This document shows, piece after piece, positions 22,959 to 32,299 of a stretch of DNA of 64,000 nucleotides (its first letter is position 1; every line of letters begins with the position of its first letter). The stretch spans positions 454,903-518,902 of the forward strand of contig JAIUCV010000582.1 of assembly GCA_026724425.1 (NCBI GenBank). Direction: 5' to 3'. Under the pieces are notes generated by a model, which was not told the DNA's origin, did not search any database, and worked only from the letters and a program-made list of their open reading frames with translations. Made by a program: the position numbers and the translations under genes. The stretch comes from Erythrophleum ivorense. Taxonomy: Eukaryota; Streptophyta; Magnoliopsida; Fabales; Fabaceae.

Positions 22959-25900
22959 AGGTTTTAGTACATAAATTAACACAAAATTAAAGGCAAAATA
23001 AGGAGAATAGTATATCTAATATATTCTGGCTTGGTCTACAAAACCTATGTCCAATCCCTTTACTATACACTAAGGGATTTCTACTAAAAAAAATCAGAGT
23101 ACATAGTCAGAGATCTAGGTTTTTAAGCTCATATAGAATTTTTACAAACTCAATAGCTTACACATAATTCTATTTTTCTTTCTCACAATTGCTACAATAT
23201 TCAAGAACTCTTATCAACACTAACAAATCAAAGTAAATCTCACAATATAAGCTCTTAATCGTCAAATTGAACTAGAAACTTAACAATAACCGGAGAACAC
23301 AGAAGATTATGAAAGAAAAAAGTAAGTTCTCTTTTGATTTCTCAATATTTCTTTTGTTCAGATGTTGCTACTTCTTATATACACAAAAGATTAGCTGTCG
23401 AAAATGTTCTTATGAGATTTGTCCATTGAAAGACCATAGTAGATGTGTAGCTATGAAGTAACTAAACATTTCAATGAAGGTTTAGCATGCTGGGCAAACA
23501 TTTATCAAGGAATTTTTTTCACGTTTTCTACTTCCAACCAACATGTCCAAGGAGAAGGAAAACATGCAAAGTGTTCATGTTGTCTTGTTTTATTAATACT
23601 CTTGATGAATTATAAAACAAAGAAAAGTTGACTTTATAAAAAAAATCAATGACAGAGACGCAACATTGAAATAGAAATAACTTTTAATTTTTTAGCAAAT
23701 AGACAAAACAATATAGAGTCTTCAAAAGTTTTGCATACTTTTTGCAGGTTACATAAAAAAAACTACAACAAAAAGAATTGTTGAATGAGTTTTTATCTGA
23801 CTTAAACTTTTGGAATCATCAAAATATAAGTGGGCGAACACTTTTGACCTTGAAATTGTTTGACAAAACATCTCCCTCAAGGTATAATTAGAAACTCAAC
23901 CTTTATATGTCTTACCATCATGAGTCCCTAATGGATCATTAAAATTTTCATGGGTATCAATTTTTCATAAAAATTTTTAAATTTTGAATTTAAGTTCTTC
24001 CGAAAATTAACAAACATCAAATTTGTAGTCTGGTCTAATAAATTAATAAATATGTTCTAGGATTTCTTCCCAGCTTTCATTTTCTCCTTTTTTTAAAGTT
24101 AATTAATCGTTGATCTTCCATTTCGTGAAATGATAGTTGCTTTTGTAGCAAGGGGCAATGGTTCAAACCTTCACAACAAACATATTGGGGATTTTGCCTT
24201 TGGGCTTTAAACACCCAATGCATTTCTTGGAGATGATTTATTTATTTGTTTTCGTTTGCGTGTTTGTGTTGATTTATTAATTAAAATAGCTGATAGCATA
24301 TATGAGAGGAGAGGCATGAATCGGGCCTAAACAGGGAGCAGCAACGCAAAAAACATTCAAGGTATTTTAGAAATATACAAAATCACAAGCAAATTGTGGA
24401 TATCATAATGAGAAGAAAAATGTAAGAATAATTAAAATAAAAATACTCATAACATTTATCTAATTAAAATTATGTTTTACTATATATGAGCATTTATTTT
24501 TATTTTAGGAGTTTATATATAGATCCCACTTGATTTTTTTGTCATTAAATTGAAATGGACTTATATATACGTAGAATTATATATACAATTATGAGTTTAA
24601 AAAATTATAAAAATAAGCCACATCGGCTAATCTCAAGCAATAGATGAAATATAATCAAGTGTGGTAGTTAAAGATTTTCTAACTAATAAATCATAAAAAA
24701 GGAGCCGTCTTATACTGTTAGTTATGTTGTAGAACCCAAATAATTATTTCAACTGTCATGACTTACTTTTAATTTTTTGGTGAAAAGGATGTTTATTATT
24801 AAAATATAAACGAATTATTTAGAGGTAATACAATAGTTTTTTTTTTTGGTAAAGAATAAATTTTGTAAATATAAAAAGAGGATGAAACTTGCTAACCATC
24901 TTAACTAGCCTTAAGTGGCAACATAATATATAGTATATTAATTAGACTGTTGGAGACCATTACATTTACAACAACTGAAGAATATCACAACAATTAATCT
25001 AAAACCAAAAGAAATAAGAGGAACACTTCACTTGAACTCACTATTTTCCTCAAACACAAAAAAGAAAAACTTTTTTCCTCTCTCATACCATACATTTCAA
25101 AGATATTGATAAGAAAAAAAGAATCATTTCTTAATTAATTGATTGCGCCAAGCTCATAAAATCAACATTCTTTTAGTTTTCTTGGGGATGACCTCAAGGT
25201 CGGATACTAGATCGTAGATCCCCAAATCTAATTATAGACTTTTAAACCCTCGTTGGATCCAACAGCAATTAAAAATGCAACTTTGGTCTTTGAACTTGCT
25301 CTTCAAGGCGCAGATCTTTCTAGAACAAGAAAATAGTCAAAATACACAATCAGTAAAAGAAGCTAATAAGGCACAAAAGCCCAGCACGCTGACGACGGAC
25401 AGGAATAGTAAATTGAAATTTTGGGTGTTTAATGTTACTTGTGGTTTGAACTTTTCCAAATGTACATGCAAATTCACTAAATGTGCTAGCACAAATTGAG
25501 ACGAAGCCATGGCAAAGAAAATTTATTGGCTATGCACATATGTACGAAGTTGATGATTAATCTGAAGAAATGTTCAATGAAGTTGATACTGAGGATTTAT
25601 ATTGACTGAGCTTTTTTCTTTAAGTCCAATTATATTTAGTTAAAGAATTTTTTAAATTTAAGTGTGCTTTTACATTTAGAAGACAATTCATTCATTTAGC
25701 TGGTAAATATATATAAAAAGGAGTACAAAAAATATCCTTATCTTTACAATAAGCATATCGTTTTTATAATCGATTTTTTTTATTTAAAATTAAATTAATT
25801 TTTTATAATATGAATTTTTTGTTTTAATCTTTACTTAATTACCTTCTCTTATAACTTTATAATGTCACATGAGTTTAATTTTTTTATAATTTGTATAATT

Positions 25901-27072
25901 TTATATGTATTTCTTGTTCTTATAAATAGATATCAAAGTATTTCTTCTCTACTCATACTTTCTTTTCTACTCATCTCTTATACTTTATAATATCAATAAA
26001 CAACTTTGTCAATCAACTTATGTTTTTTATTCTTAAATCTGTTTATATCTCAATAAGTATATTATCCTATCTAATTATTCTGTCATTCTCTATATTCTTT
26101 AATGTTTTCTTTTACTTATAATTCTCAAATCTTACAATAAAAAATATAATTTTGAGATAAGCACATTAATGAAAAAATTCCATATAATAAGCGAGTATGC
26201 TCATATATTTTCCATAAAGTGGTCCTAGTAATTATTACAATGGATGCTGTATTCATACAAGAAAAGATCAGTAACAGAAACGGTTCCTTCTTCATTAAAA
26301 CGTACTTTGACCTTAAATTCTTTGAAATGGTCTCACAAAACATCTCCCTCAAAGTATAATGTGAAACTCAACCTTTATATGTCTTACCATCATGAGTCAT
26401 AAAATTTTTTAAAATTTGAATTTAAGTTCTTCCGAAAATTAACAAACATCAAATCTGTAATCTGGTGTAATGAATTAATATGTTCTAGGATTTCTTCCCA
26501 GCTTTCATTTTCTCCTTTTTTTAAGGTTGATTAATCGTTGATCTTCTATTCCGTGAAATGATATTTGCTTTTGTAGCAAGGGGCAATGGTTAGAACCTTC
26601 ACAACAAACATACTAGGGATTTTGCGTTTGGGCTTTAAACACCCAATGCATTTCTTGCATATAATTTATTCATTTGTTTTCGTTTGCGTGTTTGTGTTGA
26701 TTTATTGACTAAAATAGTTGATAGCACATATGAGAGGAGAGGCATGAATCGGGTCTAAACAGGAAGCAGCACCGCAAAAAAGTTTAAGGCATTTTAGAAA
26801 TATACAAAATCACAAGCAAATTGTGGACATCATAATGAGAAGAAAATTGTACGATTAATTAAAATAAAAATACTTATACCATTTATCTAATTAAAACTAT
26901 GTTTAACTATATATGAGAAATTATTTTTATTTTAAGAGTTTATATATAGATCCCACTTGACTTTTTTGTCATTAAATTGAAATGGACTCATATATACACA
27001 ATTATGAGTTTAAAAAATTATGAGTTTAAGTCACATCAGTTTAGCTCAAGTAATAGATAAAATATAATCAAG

Positions 27073-27232
27073 AAAGAATTATAAATAAAGACTTAGAATT
27101 TAAAAAAATTATTTAAAAGATTTATTATTACTAAATATCATTAGTTTTAGTAGTAATCTATATTAAAATAATAATAATAAGTCTTGTAGAATAATTTTTT
27201 TCAACTCTAAGACCTTATTTATAATTTTCCTT
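27073..27232. mobile_element. Mutator-like MITE, 160 bp, in array unit 2
   Basis: Flanked by a perfect 9-base duplication ATAATCAAG (27064-27072 and 27233-27241), typical of MULEs. The termini are imperfect inverted repeats of about 25 bases sharing ATTATAAATAA and CTTAGA. Unit 1 has the uninterrupted site ATAATCAAG near 24650. The interior is AT-rich and non-coding. Confidence 0.85.
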
Positions 27233-27785
27233 ATAATCAAGTGGGGCTAGTTAAAGATTTTCTAATTAATAAATCATCAAAAAGTAGCCGTCTTATACTG
27301 TTAGTTTTGTTAAAGAACCCAAATAATTATTTCAACTGTCATGACTTACTTTAATTTTGTGGTGAAAAGGATGTTTATTATTAAAATATAGACGAATTAA
27401 TTAGAGGTAATACAATAGTAAGTTTTGTTAATATAAAAAGAGGATGAAACTTGCCAACCATCTTAGCTAGCCTTAAGTGGCAACATAATATATAGTATAT
27501 TAATTAGACTGTTAGAGACCACTGCATTTACAACAACTGAAGAATGTCACAACAATTAATCCAATACAAGGACCACAATATTGATCCAAAACCAAAAGAA
27601 ATAAGGGGAACACTTCACTTGAACTCACTATTTTTCTCAGACCCAAAAAAAAAAATTCCTCTCTCTTACTATACATTTCAAAGATATTGATAAGAAAAAA
27701 AAAATCATTTCTTAATTGATTCCGTCAAGCTCAAAATCAACATTCTTTTAGTCTTCTTGGGGATGACCTCAAGGTTGGTTACTAG

Positions 27786-27890
27786 GGTGTGTTTATTTCT
27801 GTGTTTATATGGGTCAAAATTACGTTTCTTACGAAACCACAATTTGTTGCTTCTACTCTAATGTGATTTCTCACCGTGAATGTAAACGCA
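27786..27890. mobile_element. 105-bp miniature element in array unit 2
   Basis: Flanked by TACTAG at 27780-27785 and 27891-27896. Unit 1 shows a single TACTAG at the matching point (near 25205). The ends GTGTGTTTATTTC and TGCGTTTACATTC (reverse complement of the 3' end) form an imperfect inverted repeat. The superfamily is unclear because a 6-base duplication is not diagnostic. Confidence 0.7.
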
Positions 27891-28810
27891 TACTAGATTG
27901 TAGATCCCCAAATCTAATTATAAACTTTTAAACCCTTATTGGATCCAACAGTAAATAAAAATGCAACTTTGGTCTTTGAACTTGCTCTTCAAGGCGCAGA
28001 TCTTTCTAGAACAGGAAAATAGTCAAAATACACAATCGGTAAAAGAAGCTAATAAGGCACAAAAGCCCAGCACTCTGACGACGGACAGGAATAGTAAATT
28101 GAAAATTTGAGTGTTTAATATTACTTGTGGTTTGAACTTTTCCAGATGTACGTGCAAATTCACCAAATGTGCTAGCACAAATTGAGACGAAGATCTAGAA
28201 CCATGGCAAAGCAAAATTTATTGGCCATGCACATATGTACGAAGTTTAGGATTAATCTGAAAAAATGTTCAACGAAGTTGATACTGAGGATTTACATTAA
28301 CTGAGTTTTTTCTTAAGCCCAATTATATATACATAAAAATTTTTCTAAATTTAAGTGTGCTTTTACATTTAGAAGACAATTCATTCATTTAGCTCATAAA
28401 TATAGATAAAAAGGAGCACAAAAAGTATCCCTATCTTTGCTAGGTAGGATAAGAAAAAATTACATTATGAATGGAGCACGTGAACAGAGTGGATAATTTA
28501 CCAAATTCTTATGACCAATGCAGTGTTAACTACTGTCTCATACCGAGTAATCATTCCAACCTAAGACAAGGCTTCTTTCAAATAGCATGTAAATATGATG
28601 CCTCACTTTGAGCAGCAATTGCTTACTTCAAGTTGATGTAAAAAATGTATTTTTAAAATTACTTCAAAATAATGATATTGATTGATATGTAAAATAGTTC
28701 AAAGACACCGTACGTTAAGGTACAACCAATAAAAAAAAAGCTTCCAATTCATTTCTTGCAAGTAATTAACTAACTTATCGAACGATATTAATAATTTATT
28801 TGTTTTTATT

Positions 28811-29006
28811 TGCGTGTTTATGCTGATTTATTAACTAGAAAAGTTGATAGCATATAAGAGACGAGGCGTGATCACTGGGTCTAAACAAGGAGAAGTACCG
28901 CAAAAATGTTTGCGTGTTTATGCTGATTTATTAACTAGAAAAGTTGATAGCATATAAGAGACGAGGCGTGATCACTGGGTCTAAACAAGGAGAAGTACCG
29001 CAAAAA
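28811..29006. repeat. Perfect 100-bp period tandem duplication
   Basis: TGCGTGTTTATGCTGATTTA begins at 28811 and again at 28911. The 96 following bases are identical in the two copies, though the same segment is clearly diverged in units 1 and 2. The doubling is therefore much younger than the array. Confidence 0.97.
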
Positions 29007-29142
29007 AGTTTAAGGCAATTTTAGAAAAACACAAAATCACAAGCATTTCAATGTGGACATCATAATAGCAAAACACACGTAGGATTAATTCAGATAATGT
29101 TGGTTACTTAACTATTTCACCTTTCACACGTTGTGACTTAAC

Positions 29143-29144
<2 letters not shown>

Positions 29145-29176
<32 letters not shown>

Positions 29177-29177
29177 T
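29145..29177. repeat. (CTCG)n(CT)n microsatellite
   Basis: Three CTCG-like repeats running into a CT run of about 24 bases. Absent at the matching place in the other units. Confidence 0.9.
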
Positions 29178-29820
29178 GGAATGAAAAGAATTGTTATCAT
29201 CCAAGATAAACAGAATAGGCAAAACAATAGTAATTAAGTTACAGTGTTAGACTATTTTTTAATCAACAATCGAAGACCGGGGGCTAGGGTTGGATCCAAA
29301 ACCAGAGATAAGGGGAAAAACGCTAGAACTCACTATTTTTCCTTCTCTTACAACACACTTAAAAGAAATTGATAAGGTTGGAATTATTAAAAAAAAATCT
29401 ATTTTTAGTATACATGATGAATTAGAAATTGGATCATTAAATGTTTCACTAACTACCCACATTCTTGCTACTAAACAAATTTAGTAACTTAAAAACATTT
29501 TTCATTTCTAAATTGATTGCACCAATCAAGCTCATAAAATCAACATTTTTCAGTTCTCTTGGGAACCTCAAGGTCTGATGCTTAATCTTAGATTCCCAAA
29601 TCTAACTAAAATTTTAGACGCTCGTTGGATCCGACAGCAAATAAAATGCAACTCTGGTCTTTTACCTTGCTCTTCAGGGTGCAGCGATTTTTCTCTCGGA
29701 CAGGAAATGACTGAAAATACACATTTAAATGAATGAGACTAATAGGGCACAAAAGCCCACACCGTAATATCGGCCAACAGGAAGGAATGATGACTTTATT
29801 TTATTTTATTTTTTTGGGCG

Positions 29821-30284
29821 TTAGTTACTTGCGTTTGAACATTTTCAAATGTGCAAATTCAATAAGAAGTGTGCAGGCAAAAATTGAGACGAAGATCTAG
29901 AACCATGTCAAAGAAAACTTAAGGGCCATGTACATATGAAGTATTTACGAAATTTTATGATTAACCTGAAGAAATTGCCAATGAAGTTGATGGTGAGGAC
30001 GAACTTAAATTACCCCATATAGTAGAGACAAGCCATGAAAGATACGACCAAATTAGTTACTTGTGTTTGAACATTTTCAAATGGGCAAATTCAATAAGAA
30101 GTGCGCAGGCACAAATTGAGACGAAGATCTAGAAAACATGTTAAAGAAAATTTAAGGCTTTGTATATATGAAGTATTTACGAAATTTCATGATTAACCTG
30201 AAGAAATTGCCAATGAAGTTGATGGTGAGGACGAACTTAAATTACGCCATATAGTAGAGACAAGCCATGAAAGATACGATAAAA
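29821..30284. repeat. 232-bp period tandem duplication
   Basis: TTAGTTACTTGYGTTTGAAC starts at 29821 and 30053. Each copy runs to AGCCATGAAAGATACGA with under 10% mismatches. It doubles the last block of array unit 3, which is single in units 1 and 2. Confidence 0.95.
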
Positions 30285-30671
30285 TTCCATTAAGAATGTA
30301 TTCCAAACAAAAAAAAAAATTCCATTAACAATATCAAGACTACAGGGACATAATACCGTTAATTGGAGTTAGATAATTAATTAAACATGATACCGTCGAT
30401 ACAAAGCAAATATTATTGTTGCTACCTAGGCTGCAAACAAAATTACAAATTTGAATATAAATAAATTTTTGCAAACTCTGATCATGAACACGGATCGGAA
30501 TGATGTCTAACAATATAAGAGATCAATGGAGATTATATTCATATATAATATAGGCAATGTAGGTCAAATAGTTGATGTGGGAAAGGGGTAGAAAATTTTC
30601 CTCGTTAAATTGTATACTCTTCCTTCAACAAAGACTAATTATAAAATCATTACACAAGGGACAAAAGAAAA

Positions 30672-30768
30672 AGCCCATCAAACCACGCAACTCATAGTGT
30701 TGCAAAACCCTAGAGATCTTCTGTGAAACTTGAAAGATCAGAAGAAGATGGCGATCGATGATTTGTAG
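30672..30768 (+). promoter_or_regulatory. Promoter-like segment: site II-like and telo-box with a 6-codon ORF
   Basis: AAGCCCAT (30671-30678) and AAACCCTAG (30705-30713) stand 26 bases apart, the pairing common in promoters of plant ribosomal-protein and growth genes. An ATG in good context at 30748 (AAGATGGCG) is stopped after six codons (TAG 30766). No exon follows that I can recognise to 31260. Could be the abandoned 5' end of a gene or a non-coding RNA start. Confidence 0.3.
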
Positions 30769-30769
30769 T

Positions 30770-31607
30770 GTTAAACATGATATTCTGGGAATCATCAGAG
30801 CCATAAACCCCTTAAAAGTATATTTTCCAATATATAGTTAAAATTACTTCCTTTACTACTTACCATATATGCCTTCTGTCTGCTCAGTGAATTGGTTAAC
30901 CGAAGGAATTAATATGAGACGTCTAGAAGTTTTCTGAGGAATTCTGAGACGAAAAGTTGTGAAAACTTACAGATTCTGCGACTTCAACATCAAAATCTCA
31001 AGTTTTCACATGCTCAGAAGCAGATTCACACTTGAATGTGAGATTTGCAGGACACGGAAAGGTTGATCTGCAAACAAGACACAGTGAAGAGATCTTAATT
31101 TGCTCCAAAAGAGGACAATGCATTATATTAGTCTTTCGTTTTAAGATAGAGTGTGTAAAATTATATGAGGCAAATCCATTATTGATTTACACAACATTCT
31201 CACATATAGTGCTATTTTATCAGTTCAATCAAAATCCTTATATATATTTATATTAGTGAACACCAAAAAGGAGCAAGACAAGAAAAAATGGATGCCAGCC
31301 TGCATATATAAAACAAGTTGAAAATCCAGATTTCGAGGAATGATTAACATGCACAAGTAGCTTGGTCACACTAGATTAAAAACATCATTAATTTCTCCAT
31401 CTTTTTGTTATATATATGCACCAAGATCAACAAGAACGTAATTAATTAAGTTAGGGAAGAGATAGCTTCAAAATCACTCTACAAATTAATACCCTAGTAA
31501 AATACCAGAAAAAAGTTTCATAGTGTATTTGACTAAGCACAAAACCTTGTATATATGTATAAAGTACAAAGTAGAGGGAAAAAAAAAAAAGAGGGCGTGA
31601 AAATTGT
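30770..31607. other. Intergenic, no gene seen
   Basis: Contains a 74-codon open frame (31032-31256, +) with no recognised domain. Lies between the promoter-like segment and the 3' side of MIR319. Confidence 0.5.
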
Positions 31608-31628
31608 GGTGTAAGGTTGTGGAGTTGA

Positions 31629-31649
31629 AGGGAGCTCCCTTCAGTCCAA
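31629..31649 (-). ncRNA. miR319: Mature miR319 (3' arm)
   Basis: 21 bases on the minus strand, starting TTGGACTGAAGGGAGCTCCC plus one T; identical to canonical plant miR319a/b as I recall it. Confidence 0.93.
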
Positions 31650-31779
31650 GACGTGACAGTCACGACTGGATACAGCTCCTGCATCGTTGGATCAGAAGCA
31701 CACCATTCTTTCCATTATTATTGGTGAACTCTTGAATCAACGAGTCAGCAGCTGAGCCTCAGTCCTCTTCAAGAGTCTC

Positions 31780-31801
31780 GAACTGGACTGAAGAGAGCTC
31801 C
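31780..31801 (-). ncRNA. miR319* (5' arm)
   Basis: Minus strand GGAGCTCTCTTCAGTCCAG and flanks pair with the mature strand with few mismatches. The exact ends are inferred from pairing with a 2-base overhang. Confidence 0.75.
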
Positions 31802-32054
31802 TTCTTCCACAACCCTCACAACACCCACCCCCCAAATTTAATTTGTAAACATATAGAGAGCTACTTTTGATTCGTAAAAGAAAAAGTCTAAAGCATCCAA
31901 ATATATGCTTGGAGCTTAAGCATGTATCATGAGCACCCAGGATTGGACCCAGAAAGAAGTCACCCATCAAGAAAGCAAAGCATGTCTTGTGCAGCGAGTA
32001 ACTCGCCCTAGCTCACTTAAATAAGCTAGCTAGGGCTTGAAAAGTGTGTGTGAG

Positions 32055-32076
32055 TGAGAGAGAGAGAGAGAGAGAG
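32055..32076 (-). repeat. (GA)n / (CT)n tract in probable pri-miR319 leader
   Basis: A GA run on the + strand, CT on the transcribed strand. CT-rich leaders just after plant transcription starts are common. A TATATATATA run at 32290-32299 is a possible TATA element for the minus-strand transcript. Confidence 0.6.
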
Positions 32077-32299
32077 GTGTTTCGGGCAAGTTGGTTTTGC
32101 AAAGGACAGTACGAGGAAGTAGGAGGTGGAGGGGAGTGCGGTTGAATATAAATAAATAAACAAGGCTAAATGAAGTTCTTGTTCTAGTCTCCGAAAACAA
32201 AACCTGTATTCTTCGAACTTTATTTTTTAGAAAGTTAATTTTTTTAGTGTTAAATTTTTTTAAATTTGTGCAAATTAATTTTTTGTTACTATATATATA

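Larger units (their letters stand above)
18087..23840 (+). mobile_element. Solo LTR of an older retrotransposon, split by a copia element
   Basis: The outer sequence begins TGAAGAATGCATCTAGAGGG and ends GTGGGCGAACA, i.e. TG...CA. It is flanked by identical 5-base repeats CTTTT at 18082-18086 and 23841-23845. Unit 2 of the array lacks this segment and reads through the corresponding point (near 26305), which serves as an empty site. Without the nested copia the LTR is about 1056 bases (18087-18265 plus 22964-23840). The CTAGAGGGAGGTAAATAGG start resembles a widespread plant LTR end, from recall. No internal region or second LTR remains, which fits LTR-LTR recombination. Confidence 0.75.
17221..30284. 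repeat. Three-unit diverged tandem array, non-coding
   Basis: The landmark AATTTAAGTGTGCTTTTACA recurs near 17220, 25656 and 28350 and opens three direct units: about 17221-25655 (about 2.7 kb after removing the solo LTR and copia), 25656-28349 (2.7 kb) and 28350-30284. Shared blocks follow in the same order in at least two, mostly all three, units: CCATATAATnAnCGAGT (17969, 26176), CTTTATATGTCTTACCATCA (23901, 26371), TTTGCGTGTTT.TG.TGATTTATT (24255, 26685, 28810), the GGATCCAACAG block (25254, 27941, 29626) and a GAAGTTGAT..TGAGGA block near the end. Units 1 and 2 are clearly closer to each other than to unit 3. No unit carries a convincing gene. Confidence 0.85.
31608..31826 (-). ncRNA. 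MIR319: MIR319 precursor hairpin
   Basis: Transcribed from the minus strand. Reading that strand, the 5' arm carries GAGCTCTCTTCAGTCCAG and the 3' arm carries TTGGACTGAAGGGAGCTCCC, the conserved miR319 core, separated by about 130 bases. That long foldback is characteristic of MIR319/MIR159 precursors. The base of the stem continues beyond both arms (GGTTGTGG at 31614-31621 with CCACAACC at 31807-31814). miR319 targets class II TCP transcription-factor mRNAs and so controls leaf and petal growth; this is established family knowledge. The miR159 family differs at the 5' end (TTTGGATTG), so miR319 is the right call. A (GA)n tract lies about 230 bases upstream in the probable leader. Confidence 0.95.

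Noticed and set aside
25275..25499. 74-codon frame in array unit 1, considered as a repeated gene
   Set aside because: The corresponding parts of units 2 and 3 carry disrupting changes and no coding-type substitution pattern, so conservation of the block does not support a protein.
28811..29006. Considered whether the regular repeats indicate a CRISPR or satellite array
   Set aside because: Only two copies, no spacers, and a eukaryotic plant context.
31451..31970. Minus-strand open frames across and upstream of MIR319
   Set aside because: They overlap the hairpin and its leader. A short peptide from the primary transcript is possible but nothing in the sequence supports it.
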